DNA of 64,000 nucleotides, taken from Poindextera sp035604135. Its GTDB lineage: Bacteria; Pseudomonadota; Alphaproteobacteria; Caulobacterales; Caulobacteraceae. Position 1 is the stretch's first letter. Each line of letters opens with the position of its first letter. Positions 39,791 to 48,388 of this stretch are shown one piece after another. The DNA lies in the NCBI GenBank assembly GCA_035604135.1, contig DATNJB010000028.1, forward strand, positions 1 through 64,000, written 5' to 3'. Both the position numbers and the translations under genes were made by a program. Under the pieces are notes generated by a model. The model was given only the letters and a program-made list of their open reading frames with translations, searched no databases and had not been told where the DNA came from.

Positions 39791-39871
39791 CCACAAGGAC
39801 ACGAAGAGTCACAGCTGGCCGCTGCGCCATGGGTCTCTCAGGCCCCTTCGCGCCCTTCGTGTCCTTCGTGG
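39791..39871. repeat. Inverted repeat with CGAAGGACA-type units
   Basis: Left arm 39791-39806 (CCACAAGGACACGAAG) and right arm 39855-39871, whose complement is CCACGAAGGACACGAAG, differ by one missing base. The centre is 48 nt. Each arm is built from 9-nt units of the CGAAGGACA kind, the same design as the element at 24031-24126 with different bases. It lies in the divergent region between the WYL regulator and proS. Confidence 0.7.
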
Positions 39872-39946
39872 TCGATCTTGCGGCTCGCGCCGCATTCAAC
39901 GCGCCCGGGCTGGCCTTGGCCCGCAAATCCTGCTTCACGACGGGCC

Positions 39947-41497
39947 ATGCAACGTGGACTGAACGCGACCCGCGAAGCCGACTTCGCCAACTGGTACCAG
40001 GCCGTCGTGCGCGAGGCGGACCTGGCGGAGACCAGCCCCACCCGCGGCGCGATGATCATCAAGCCGTGGGGCTACGGGATCTGGGAGCTGATCCAGGCCG
40101 AGCTCGACCGCCGCATCAAGGCGACCGGCGCCCAGAACGTCTATTTCCCGCTCCTCATCCCCTTGAGCTTCTTCGCCAGGGAGGCGAGCCACGTCGAGGG
40201 CTTCGCCAAGGAGATGGCCGTCGTCACCCACCACAGGCTGGCGATGATCGACGGCGTGCTGCAACCCGACCCGGAGGCGAAGCTCGAGGAGCCGCTGGTC
40301 ATCCGCCCGACCTCGGAAACCATCATCGGCGACGCCTTCCACCGCTGGGTGCAGAGCTATCGCGACCTGCCGCTGCTCATCAACCAGTGGGCCAACATCG
40401 TGCGCTGGGAGATGCGCACCCGGCTCTTCCTGCGCACGTCGGAGTTCCTCTGGCAGGAGGGGCACACCGCCCACGCGACCCAAGACGACGCCATGGCCGA
40501 GACCACGACCATCCTGGAGCTCTACCGCGACTTCGCCGAGCGCTGCCTGGCCATGCCCGTCATCGCCGGCGAGAAGCCGGAGAACGAGCGCTTCCCCGGC
40601 GCCGACGCCACCTTCTCCATCGAGGCGATGATGCAGGACGGCAAGGCGCTGCAGGCGGCGACTTCGCACTACCTCGGCACGAGCTTCGCCGAGGCGCAGA
40701 ACATCAAATACCAGAGCGAGACCGGCGACCTTCGCCTGTGCCACACGACCAGCTGGGGCATCACCACGCGCCTGATCGGCGGGGTGATCATGACCCACGG
40801 CGACGACGACGGCTTGCGCCTGCCACCCGCCATCGCGCCGCGGCAGGTGGTGATCGTGCCCATCCTGCGCGACCGGCCGGAGGATGCAGAGGTGCTGGCC
40901 TACGCCGACGACGTCGCGGCCGAGCTCGGCGCATTGAGCGCCCTCGGCCAGCCCGCGCGGGTGCTGGTCGACAAGCGGGCCGGGCGCTCGGCCGACAAGC
41001 GCTGGGACTGGGTGCGCCGCGGCGCGCCGATCATCGTCGAGCTCGGCCCGCGTGACGCCGCTGGCGGGCAGGTGACGTCCATGCGCCGCGACCGGCTGTG
41101 GGGCGAGAACGAGCGCATCGCCTCGCAGACCATGCCCCGCGCGGACTTCGCCGCCGCGCTCCCTGCCGCGCTCGAGGAGATTCAGGCCGGCCTTTACGCT
41201 GAAGCGAAGGCGCGCCTGGACGGCGCCATCCGCGACGACATCAAGACCTCTGCCGACCTCGCCGCCCACTTCGGCCCGGCGGCCGAGGACGAGGACGCCA
41301 ACGAGGCGTTCAAGGGCTGGGTCCGCTGCGTCTGGTCGAAACCCACCGGCGAGGCGCTGGAGGCCGTCGAACAGCAGCTGAAGTCGCTGAAGCTCACCAT
41401 CCGCAACGCCCCGCTGGCCCAGCCGGCGGCCCTAGGCCCCTGCATCTTCACGGGCCAGCCGGGCGTGGAGGAGATCCTGGTCGCCCGCGCCTACTGA
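39947..41497 (+). CDS. proS: Prolyl-tRNA synthetase, archaeal/eukaryal type
   Basis: Charges tRNA-Pro. 516 residues. Class II motifs: motif 2 region EPLVIRPTSETIIGDAFHRW and INQWANIVRWEMRTRLFLRT, then EFLWQEGHTAHAT. These, together with the early VYFPLLIPLSFFAREASHVE segment and the C-terminal tyrosine (VEEILVARAY), mark the archaeal/eukaryal-type ProRS rather than the bacterial type with or without an editing insert. ATG 39947 is used because the family sequence starts right after it (LNATREADFANWYQAVV). Whether the genome also has a bacterial-type ProRS cannot be seen. Confidence 0.92.
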   Translation: MQRGLNATREADFANWYQAVVREADLAETSPTRGAMIIKPWGYGIWELIQAELDRRIKATGAQNVYFPLLIPLSFFAREASHVEGFAKEMAVVTHHRLAMIDGVLQPDPEAKLEEPLVIRPTSETIIGDAFHRWVQSYRDLPLLINQWANIVRWEMRTRLFLRTSEFLWQEGHTAHATQDDAMAETTTILELYRDFAERCLAMPVIAGEKPENERFPGADATFSIEAMMQDGKALQAATSHYLGTSFAEAQNIKYQSETGDLRLCHTTSWGITTRLIGGVIMTHGDDDGLRLPPAIAPRQVVIVPILRDRPEDAEVLAYADDVAAELGALSALGQPARVLVDKRAGRSADKRWDWVRRGAPIIVELGPRDAAGGQVTSMRRDRLWGENERIASQTMPRADFAAALPAALEEIQAGLYAEAKARLDGAIRDDIKTSADLAAHFGPAAEDEDANEAFKGWVRCVWSKPTGEALEAVEQQLKSLKLTIRNAPLAQPAALGPCIFTGQPGVEEILVARAY

Positions 41498-42171
41498 CCC
41501 AGCAGCGGCCGGGCGAGGACCACCCCGGCGCAGATGGCGGCGTAGTGGGCGGCGGCGGCGGTGACGACGAAGCCGTGCCAGATGGCGCGGCGGTAGGGCA
41601 GGCGACTGTGATAGATGAGCGCGCCCGTGGTGTAGATCAGCCCGCCGGCGGCGAGCAGAGCAAGCGCGATGACCGGCACGCCCTGGATCAGCGGCCTTAG
41701 CGCGATCAGCGCGATCCAGCCGAATCCGACATAGACCAGCGTCCAGACCCAGTCGGGCAGGCGGCTGGTGAACAGCTTGCCCACCGCGCCGCCGACGGCG
41801 AAGGCCCAGACGAGCGCTGTCATGTCGATCGCCCAGGCGCCGGTCAGCCGCTGGGTGGTGAACGGCGTGTAGGAGCCGGCGATCATGATGAAGATGGCCG
41901 CCTCGTCGAGCCGGCGCAGGAACGGCCGCGCCCGCGTCGGCCTGGTCAGGTTATAGGCGGCCGAGCAGGCCAGCATGGCGATCAGGCAGACCGCGTAGAG
42001 GCCGGTCGCCGCCGCCAGCCGCGCGCCGCCGCCGCTCACCAGCGACAGCGCGATCAGAACCACGCCGCCCGCGCCCGCAGCGGCGAGACCAACGCCGTGC
42101 ACAAGGCCGTCGGCCAGCTTCTCGCCCGGGTGGGCGTAGTGTTCGATGAAGTCGTCGACGCGAGAGCGCAT
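41491..42171 (-). CDS. Hemolysin III / adiponectin-receptor family membrane protein
   Basis: 226 residues with seven predicted membrane helices. The HlyIII motifs are present: ADGLVHGVGLAAAGAG, CSAAYNLTRP, RRLDEAAIFIMIAGSYTPF and the C-terminal HGFVVTAAAAHYAAI, which supply the zinc-binding Ser/Asp/His residues of the PAQR fold. Bacterial members have unclear roles in membrane lipid homeostasis. The stop codon overlaps the end of proS by 7 bases. Confidence 0.9.
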   Translation of the reverse strand: MRSRVDDFIEHYAHPGEKLADGLVHGVGLAAAGAGGVVLIALSLVSGGGARLAAATGLYAVCLIAMLACSAAYNLTRPTRARPFLRRLDEAAIFIMIAGSYTPFTTQRLTGAWAIDMTALVWAFAVGGAVGKLFTSRLPDWVWTLVYVGFGWIALIALRPLIQGVPVIALALLAAGGLIYTTGALIYHSRLPYRRAIWHGFVVTAAAAHYAAICAGVVLARPLLGQ

Positions 42172-42249
42172 GGGTGAACCCTTGCCAATATCGCGTGGCT
42201 AGGAAAAGCTTTCAGAGCCGTTGTTACGGCGAATTAAGGGAGGCGGCGG

Positions 42250-42741
42250 ATGGACGCGCTCACGAGTCTCATGCCGCTTGCCGAGCGCCTGGCCGAACGG
42301 CTGAAGGCCAGGGAACAGACGGTCGCAGTGGCCGAGTCCTCGTCCGGCGGGCTGATCTCGGCGGCGCTGCTCGCGGTCCCGGGCGCCTCGACTTACTTCC
42401 TGGGCGGGGCGGTGGTCTACACTGGCCGGGCGCGCATGCGGCTGCTCGACATCACGCGCGAGGACGTCGCGGGCATGCGCTCGGCCAGCGAGCCCTACGC
42501 GCTCCTGCTCGCCAGAACCGCGCGCGAGCGGTTCGACGCAACCTGGGGCATCTCAGAGACCGGTGCGGCGGGACCGACCGGCAACCCCTATGGCGACGCA
42601 GCGGGCCACACCTGCGTCGCCGTTTCGGGGCCGCTCGAACGCGCGATAACCCTCGAAACCGCCAGCGCCGACCGCTCCGCCAACATGGCCGCCTTCGCCG
42701 CCGCCGCCCTAGACCTGTTGCTCAGCGTCTCGGCGGACTAG
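42250..42741 (+). CDS. CinA C-terminal-type nicotinamide-nucleotide amidohydrolase
   Basis: 163 residues, a stand-alone CinA-C (PncC) domain. The motifs VAVAESSSGGLISAALLAVPGA with the nucleophilic serine, YFLGGAVVYT, and ETGAAGPTGNPYGDAAGHTC are intact. It deamidates nicotinamide mononucleotide to the acid form in pyridine nucleotide salvage. The usual N-terminal molybdopterin-like domain of full CinA is absent. ATG 42250 follows GGGAGGCGG. Confidence 0.88.
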   Translation: MDALTSLMPLAERLAERLKAREQTVAVAESSSGGLISAALLAVPGASTYFLGGAVVYTGRARMRLLDITREDVAGMRSASEPYALLLARTARERFDATWGISETGAAGPTGNPYGDAAGHTCVAVSGPLERAITLETASADRSANMAAFAAAALDLLLSVSAD

Positions 42742-42968
42742 ACTGCTACCCTGCGTAGCGGGGGGTCTGCTGATGAACTTCAGCGTCGCGCGCTTCGAAG
42801 ACGGCGTGAAGCGGTTCGCACTCTGAGCGCAGCCTCTTGGTATGCTTGGTGTTTGATTAGGACGGCGCCGACGAAACCCGTCCAGGTTGCGGGCGGGCGA
42901 AGGGCACGGATCGTTAATCCGCGACGGTTAAGTCCGTTCAACCGAAGTCGATCGCGCGAGCGTGCTTG

Positions 42969-45455
42969 ATGCCCGAGGGCCCGGAGTCCGTCGAAGAACA
43001 GAACCGGCTCGCCGAGATCGAGGCGATGGATCTGGAGGCCGCCCGCCCGGCGTTCGAGCGGATCTGTCGTCTGTTGCAGTGCATCTCGCAGACGCCGCTC
43101 GTGCACATCGGGCTGGTGCGGGCCGACACGATCTGGCTGGCTGGCGTCAGCGATCAACCGATGCCCACGCTCGCGCGCAAGTACGGCGTCGCCGACCTGG
43201 TGATGGCGCAGAACGACGTCTTCTGGGTCGAAGACGCCTCGCGCGACGAGCGGTTCAGCGCCAACCCCTTCGTCAGCGGGCCATACCGGTTCCGCTTCTA
43301 CGCCGGCGCCCCGATCCGGCTGCCCAACGGCCGCTGCATCGGCGCGCTGTCGATCGTCGATCGCAAGCCCCGGCGCTTCGATCCCGCCCTCGCCGAGCGG
43401 CTCAGCGACTTCGCCGCGGTGGTAGCAGACGACTGCGCGCGCCGGCGCGCGCTGCGGGCCGTCGTCGAGCGAGAGGCCGACGCACGTGCGGCGAGCACCG
43501 TGCTTGCCGCCATCGTGGAGTCCGCTCCGGTTGCGCTGGCCATGACCGACGCGGACCTCACCATCATCCGCACCAGCGCCCGCTGGCGCGAGCGCGCGGC
43601 CGGCTGGACCGACGCCGAACTGGTCGGCATGCCGATCCACGCCCTCGTCCCGAACAGCGAGAGGGCCTGGGCGGTGATGCGCGAGAAGTGCATGGCCGGC
43701 CAGACGCTGCGCAGGGACCGTGCCCGGTTCAGGAACCCGGCCGGCGTCGAGCGCTGGGTGAACTGGGAAGTCTCGCCCTGGCGGGACCCCTCGGGCCGGT
43801 TCGGCGGTCTCCTGGTGATGGTCAACGAGATCACCGACATGGTCGAGGCGCTGGAGAAGTCCGAGCGCGCCGAGCGCCGGCTGGAGCTGGCGGCCCAGCT
43901 GACGGAGGTCAACGTCTGGGAGCTCGACTTCTCGCGGCAGGACGTGAACTACACCGGCGCATCGATCTATCCCATGCAGGAAAACGATTTCACCCGGGTC
44001 GCCGACACGATCTGGGACATCATTCACCCGACGGATCGCCCCGCGGCCGAGGCTGCCTGGGACATGCACTTGGAGACAGGTGAGCCCTTCAGTGTCGAAG
44101 TGCGCCTCTTGCGGCCCAACGCGCCCCACCTGTGGGTGCGGATCGCCGCCGAGGCGCTCCGCGACGCGGGCGGCGAGGTCGAGAAGGTCGTCGGCGCCAC
44201 CCAGAACATCGACCGCGAGAAGCGCGCGGAGCGCGCGATGGCCAAGGCGCTGGACGCGGCTGAGGCGGCCAACCGCGCCAAGAGCGAGTTCCTCGCCAAC
44301 ATGAGCCACGAGATCCGCACGCCGTTGAACGGCGTGATGGGCATCGCCGGCGCGCTCGCGCGCACGGATCTCGACCAACACCAGCGCGAGCTGGTCCAGC
44401 TCGTGGAGACGTCGGCCGGCGTGCTCGACAACCTGCTCGGCGACGTGCTGGACGTGGCGCGCATCGAGTCCGGCCGGCTGGCGCTGGCCGACGAGCCCTT
44501 CGAGCTCGGGCCGGCGATCCGCGTCGTCGCCGCGCTGTTCGCGGCAAGGGCCGAGGAGAAGGGCCTCGGCTTCGAGGTCAGGACCGCGCCGGCGGCTGAG
44601 GCTATGGTAACCGGAGACGCGGGCAGGCTGCGGCAGATCGTTTCCAACCTTCTGTCCAACGCGGTGAAGTTCACCGACGCGGGCAAGATCACCGTTCAGG
44701 TCGAGGCCACGCGCTCGGTCGAAGTGGTCAACCTGCAGCTGACGGTGCGCGACACCGGCATCGGTTTCGATGCGAAGGCCGGCGCCAAGCTGTTCCAGCG
44801 CTTCGAGCAGGCCGACGGCTCGATCACCCGCCGGTTCGGCGGCTCCGGCCTTGGCCTCGCCATCGCGCGCTCCCTCGCGGAGGCGATGGGCGGCACCCTG
44901 GAGGCCGTATCGGAGCCAGGAAAGGGCTCGGCGTTCACGCTCACCCTGGCGCTGCCGCGGTCGCGCGGCATCGACGGTGCAGGCTCGGCCGCCTCGCTGG
45001 ATGCGGAGGCGGCCAAGCTCGCGAATGGACCGAAGGTCCTGCTCGCCGAGGACCATCCCACCAACCGCAAGGTGGTCTCACTGATCCTGGAGTCTGTCGG
45101 GGTCGTGCTGAGCGTCGTCGAGAACGGCAAAGACGCCGCCCAGGCGGCGGCGGACCAGGATTTCGACGTGATCCTCATGGACATGCAGATGCCGGTGATG
45201 GACGGGCTTACGGCCATTCGCGTCATCCGCGAACGCGAGCGAGCGACGGGCGCCCGGCGCACGCCGATCCTGGCGCTGACCGCAAACGCCATGGCCGAGC
45301 ATGCCCAGGCATCGCTGAACGCGGGCGCGGACGGCCACCTGAGCAAGCCGATCTCGGCGGCGAAGCTGGTGGAGGCCGTGCGGATCGCATCGGAGCAGGG
45401 CGCAGCCGGGGTCGGCGCGGCTGAGCGCGACAGCGCCGTTGGCAGTCAGGGGTAG
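42969..45455 (+). CDS. Hybrid sensor histidine kinase (GAF-PAS-PAS-HK-REC)
   Basis: 828 residues without membrane helices. A GAF domain covers about 20-165 (RFYAGAPIRLPNGRCIGALS). Two PAS regions follow, one near 180-300 with WVNWEVSPWRDPSG and one near 310-420 ending VVGATQNIDREK. The kinase core has the H-box FLANMSHEIRTPLNGVMG, the N-box NLLSNAVKFTD and G-boxes DTGIGF and GGSGLGLAI. The C-terminal receiver has the phospho-acceptor in VILMDMQMPVMDG. Start ATG 42969 is preferred to the TTG one codon earlier. With an internal receiver, it should signal through an Hpt protein. Confidence 0.93.
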   Translation: MPEGPESVEEQNRLAEIEAMDLEAARPAFERICRLLQCISQTPLVHIGLVRADTIWLAGVSDQPMPTLARKYGVADLVMAQNDVFWVEDASRDERFSANPFVSGPYRFRFYAGAPIRLPNGRCIGALSIVDRKPRRFDPALAERLSDFAAVVADDCARRRALRAVVEREADARAASTVLAAIVESAPVALAMTDADLTIIRTSARWRERAAGWTDAELVGMPIHALVPNSERAWAVMREKCMAGQTLRRDRARFRNPAGVERWVNWEVSPWRDPSGRFGGLLVMVNEITDMVEALEKSERAERRLELAAQLTEVNVWELDFSRQDVNYTGASIYPMQENDFTRVADTIWDIIHPTDRPAAEAAWDMHLETGEPFSVEVRLLRPNAPHLWVRIAAEALRDAGGEVEKVVGATQNIDREKRAERAMAKALDAAEAANRAKSEFLANMSHEIRTPLNGVMGIAGALARTDLDQHQRELVQLVETSAGVLDNLLGDVLDVARIESGRLALADEPFELGPAIRVVAALFAARAEEKGLGFEVRTAPAAEAMVTGDAGRLRQIVSNLLSNAVKFTDAGKITVQVEATRSVEVVNLQLTVRDTGIGFDAKAGAKLFQRFEQADGSITRRFGGSGLGLAIARSLAEAMGGTLEAVSEPGKGSAFTLTLALPRSRGIDGAGSAASLDAEAAKLANGPKVLLAEDHPTNRKVVSLILESVGVVLSVVENGKDAAQAAADQDFDVILMDMQMPVMDGLTAIRVIRERERATGARRTPILALTANAMAEHAQASLNAGADGHLSKPISAAKLVEAVRIASEQGAAGVGAAERDSAVGSQG

Positions 45456-45562
45456 CGGGCCAGGGCGACGGTTGGTCGCCCGTCGGAAACGCGGCGCAAC
45501 CGCGTGAAACAGCGGGGCAACACGCAGGCGCGATACTGGGCGTCAACCGAAGGGAACGAGTG

Positions 45563-45832
45563 ATGCGAGTTCTCGCCAGCCTTTGCGTTCTTGTCGCGGC
45601 GGCGGTCGCCGCCGCACCCAGCTTTGCCCAGCCGCCGGCCGGCGTCGGAAGCGTCAGGCAGGCCTGTGCAGCCGACATCTCCAAGCTGTGCCCGGACGCC
45701 CAGCCGGGGAACGGCTCGATCCGGCAATGCATTGCAGCCCACAGCGATCAGCTGTCCGACGGCTGCAAGTCGGCGCTGGCCGCCAGGGCCGCCGCCCGTC
45801 AGGCGGCAGGCTCCAGCGCCCCCCACAACTGA
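45563..45832 (+). CDS. Small exported Cys-rich repeat protein
   Basis: 89 residues with a signal peptide (RVLASLCVLVAAAVAAAPSFA). The mature part has the spacing of the Cys-rich (GLG1-like) repeat: C-AADISKLC then RQCIAAHSDQLSDGC. ATG 45563 follows AAGGGA. It is probably periplasmic with two disulfides; function unknown. A 42-residue membrane protein gene follows 26 bases later. Confidence 0.75.
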   Translation: MRVLASLCVLVAAAVAAAPSFAQPPAGVGSVRQACAADISKLCPDAQPGNGSIRQCIAAHSDQLSDGCKSALAARAAARQAAGSSAPHN

Positions 45833-45858
45833 GGCCCGCCTGAAGGAGGCCCCGTCCG

Positions 45859-45987
45859 ATGGCCAGGAACAGCGACGTGAACGCCCTTAACCGAACGCGC
45901 GAGAGGCTGTTCGTCGGGGTCTGCGTTGCGATCTTTCTGGTGATCGCGGCCTGCGCCATCTACGCGGTGGTGCGGCTCGCGGTCTAG
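45859..45987 (+). CDS. Small single-helix membrane protein, 42 aa
   Basis: Starts at ATG 45859 after AAGGAGG (45843-45849). The first ~17 residues are polar (MARNSDVNALNRTRERL), then one membrane helix (FVGVCVAIFLVIAACAIYAV) and a short end. It is followed directly by a hairpin terminator. The ribosome binding site, clean helix and terminator support a real gene. The function is unknown. Confidence 0.65.
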   Translation: MARNSDVNALNRTRERLFVGVCVAIFLVIAACAIYAVVRLAV

Positions 45988-46000
45988 CAAAGGTGCGAAA

Positions 46001-46037
46001 AGGGCGCCCGGCGGGCTTTCCCCGGGGCGCCCTCTTT
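46001..46037. terminator. Bidirectional hairpin terminator
   Basis: Stem AGGGCGCCC (46001-46009) pairs with GGGCGCCCT (46025-46033) around a 15-nt loop. CTTT follows on the plus strand, and AAAA precedes it, giving TTTT for minus-strand transcripts. It lies between the 42-aa gene (plus) and the convergent gene at 46176 (minus). Confidence 0.75.
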
Positions 46038-46175
46038 CCTGTCCCCCAACAGGACCGCCCCTCGCCGCAACGCTGCGGCCCGACGCGAGAATTCGAGTCG
46101 AGGCAATGTTAGGCACGCCGGGCGAAGGCGCTCAAGGCGACTCGCTGTCGCACGCGGCGCCTATCGGCGCCTTGG

Positions 46176-46697
46176 CTACCAGGGGATGGCGCTGACGCGC
46201 ACGTCGCGCGTCGCCAGCCGAGTCGGGCCGGCAGCGGTCCAGATCTCCAGTCGCACGGTCGCCGCGCTCGGTTGCTCGCCGTCGTCCGCGCCGACGTAGA
46301 CGACGCCGGCGAAAACGCCCTGCGGGTCGGGCCGCAAATGGCGCAAGGGGGTCTCGATGCTGCTGCCCTTCACCATCCGGTCCGGCTCGCCGACCAGATA
46401 GGCGCCGTAGCGGTCGCCCCGTTCCTGGCGAACGCCGCCGATCAGGTGCGCGCCCGCCGGCTCGATGAGGGTCACCTTGGCGCTCAGACCCACCCGCGTG
46501 CGCCGGGGCCGGTACTGGATCAGGGCATCGACTCCACCGGTCAACGAGCGTGTCGATATGACGGCGAGCCTGGCGCGTTCATCTGCCCAGAGCTCGCCCA
46601 CTCGCCAGATCAAAGCGAGATAACCACAGAGAGAGCCCAGTAGAACTACAACCAAAAACATAGACGCGATACTCCAAGCGGCACGTGAATACCTCAC
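46176..46697 (-). CDS. Hypothetical membrane-anchored protein, 173 aa
   Basis: One N-terminal membrane helix (residues about 8-30, WSIASMFLVVVLLGSLCGYL) and then an extracytoplasmic domain of mixed strands (VGLSAKVTLIEPAGAHLI, GVFAGVVYVGADDGEQ, TVRLEIWTAAGPTRLATRD). No family recognised. It stands alone on the minus strand next to another membrane protein gene, 75 bases apart. Confidence 0.65.
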   Translation of the reverse strand: MRYSRAAWSIASMFLVVVLLGSLCGYLALIWRVGELWADERARLAVISTRSLTGGVDALIQYRPRRTRVGLSAKVTLIEPAGAHLIGGVRQERGDRYGAYLVGEPDRMVKGSSIETPLRHLRPDPQGVFAGVVYVGADDGEQPSAATVRLEIWTAAGPTRLATRDVRVSAIPW

Positions 46698-46772
46698 GTG
46701 ACTCGGGCGCGCATGTCGAGCAAGCTTTCGTGAAGACTTTGTAAGATCGCGCTTGGCGCGCGAACGCGCCCG

Positions 46773-47147
46773 CTAGACGTGCGCTTCGACGCCGCAATGC
46801 GGGCAGCGCGCGTGACCCCGGCCGACGATCGCAATGGCGACGCCGAAGATAGCCAGCGCCGACGGCGACTTTGCCGCGAACAACGACTTGCCGTCGTAGA
46901 CGAGGGGCAGCAGCAGCAGATCGCAGGCTCGGCAGCGGAGGACCAGCGATGTCGCGATGGCGATCGGCGCGGCGATGAGAAGGCCGGTGAGGCTGACGAT
47001 GCCAATCATCCGCACCGCGTCCGGATTGATCCGGATGAGCAGCCACGATGCGACGTACAGGAAGGCGCAGGCGCCGGCGATCAAGGTCGCTGCGGCGGAC
47101 ACGTAGAGCGCCGGGCCCGATCGGGAGTCGGCTGCGTGATAGGTCAT
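46773..47147 (-). CDS. Small membrane protein with zinc-ribbon-like cysteines
   Basis: 124 residues with membrane helices at about 13-37, 47-66 and possibly 95-110. Two CxxC pairs (RCRACD in the middle and ARCPHCGVEAHV at the C-terminus) could form one zinc ribbon on the cytoplasmic side. The function is not recognised. The gene is separate from its neighbours. Confidence 0.65.
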   Translation of the reverse strand: MTYHAADSRSGPALYVSAAATLIAGACAFLYVASWLLIRINPDAVRMIGIVSLTGLLIAAPIAIATSLVLRCRACDLLLLPLVYDGKSLFAAKSPSALAIFGVAIAIVGRGHARCPHCGVEAHV

Positions 47148-47231
47148 TCGGCGGCGCCCATTGTTGGACCTTGGTCAGCCCAGGCTAGACGCCGCCGATT
47201 CCCATTTCGTTAATGGCCGGCCAAGCCAGCG

Positions 47232-47798
47232 TCAGGACGGCGGCTGGGACGGCGCTGAATTCGCGCTCGGGGGCGGCGCAGGCGGCGGCGGCAGCGTGAC
47301 CGGCGCCGGTTGCGCCGGCGCGGCGGTTGTGGCCGCTGGCGGGGCTGCCGGCGCGACCGGCTGGTAGGCGCTGGCATCCTCGCCGCTGCTGACGGCGCGC
47401 GGCGCGGCGCGGCGCGGCCGCGGACGGACGGCCTGCGCGGCCACGCGCTCCCGGCGCTCCGTGCGATGGACCACGGGCGGCGCTGGTTGCGAGACGGGGG
47501 CCTGCATCGCTTGTTCGGGCGTCGCCGCAACCTGGGCCGCGGCCGGCGTCTGGGGCGCCGTCGTCAGGGCGGCGGGCGGCGCCTGCGGGAGCGCCGACTG
47601 CGGTGCGGCGGTAGGCCGGAGCATCACGTAGGCGGTCGCACCGCCGGCCAGAATGATCGCCAACGCGATCACAGGCGTCGCGTACTTCATCGTCGAGCGG
47701 CGGGGCCGGCGATCGAGCCTCCGGTAGATGTCGGCTCCGGCGCCCATCGTGCCCGGTTGGTCGGCCGCCACGGGCGGCGCGCTGTTGAATTCGGTCAT
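47232..47798 (-). CDS. Membrane-anchored Pro/Ala-rich protein, 188 aa
   Basis: ATG 47798 follows GGAGGAAG. A short N-terminal segment with an Arg-rich patch (RRLDRRPRRS) is followed by one helix (ATPVIALAIILAGGATAYVM) and a long low-complexity tail of Pro, Ala, Gln and Arg ending in a poly-Pro stretch. The layout is a cytoplasmic N-terminus with an extended periplasmic spacer, as in TonB-like or wall-spanning linkers, but no TonB domain is seen. Function unknown. Confidence 0.65.
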   Translation of the reverse strand: MTEFNSAPPVAADQPGTMGAGADIYRRLDRRPRRSTMKYATPVIALAIILAGGATAYVMLRPTAAPQSALPQAPPAALTTAPQTPAAAQVAATPEQAMQAPVSQPAPPVVHRTERRERVAAQAVRPRPRRAAPRAVSSGEDASAYQPVAPAAPPAATTAAPAQPAPVTLPPPPAPPPSANSAPSQPPS

Positions 47799-47955
47799 CT
47801 TCCTCCTCCACAACCCCGCCGCCGAAGAGAACGGCCCGTCGCCGTTAACGTTCCGCTTGCCAGGTTGGCAGGCCAGTTCGGCCGGGCGCTGCGGGGCGAA
47901 GGTGAACTGTTGTTGAACAAGACCTTCCCGCCAGCTTCAGCCGCCAGGGCCCAGC

Positions 47956-48333
47956 ATGCGCGGAATGACGCCCTTAGCGACCAACGCCATCGAGTTCGCG
48001 GCCCCAACGCTCCCCTCCGCGGAGGTCGAGTCAGGCTTCGCAGACCCCGACTGGCGCGGCGAACAGCGCGATCCCGACCGCGAGCGGGCGCCGCTCGCGA
48101 GCCTGGTGGCCCAGGCTGGGCGCCTCGAGGACTGGATCCGCGGCGGGGCCTGCTACGGCTGGCTCGACAGCTACCAGTCGAGGCGCGCCGGCTTCGAGCT
48201 GCAGTCGATCCGCGCTCAGCTCAAGGGCTGCGCGGCCGGGGCGGGTCGCTGGGCCATCCAGTCCAGGCTCGATCGCCTCGATCAGATGCTGCGGCGAGCG
48301 CGCGGCGCGGCCTGGGCGGGCGAGGCGCGCTAG
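47956..48333 (+). CDS. Hypothetical protein with basic helical repeat motif, 125 aa
   Basis: The second half has the pattern RLEDWIRGGACYGWLDSYQS, then RRAGFELQSIRAQL and IQSRLDRLDQMLRRAR. This resembles the IRxGxxxGxLxxxEAxRL helical motif that recurs in small alphaproteobacterial envelope proteins of unknown role. No signal peptide is visible from ATG 47956. The assignment is by motif only. Confidence 0.55.
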   Translation: MRGMTPLATNAIEFAAPTLPSAEVESGFADPDWRGEQRDPDRERAPLASLVAQAGRLEDWIRGGACYGWLDSYQSRRAGFELQSIRAQLKGCAAGAGRWAIQSRLDRLDQMLRRARGAAWAGEAR

Positions 48334-48388
48334 CAACGCTGCCCGCGCCGGCTCTAGAGTGCGCCGCTGCGGCGACGGAGGCGGAGAC

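Noticed and set aside
42780..45056. 758-residue minus-strand frame
   Set aside because: Antisense shadow of the hybrid histidine kinase gene, which has all expected motifs on the plus strand.
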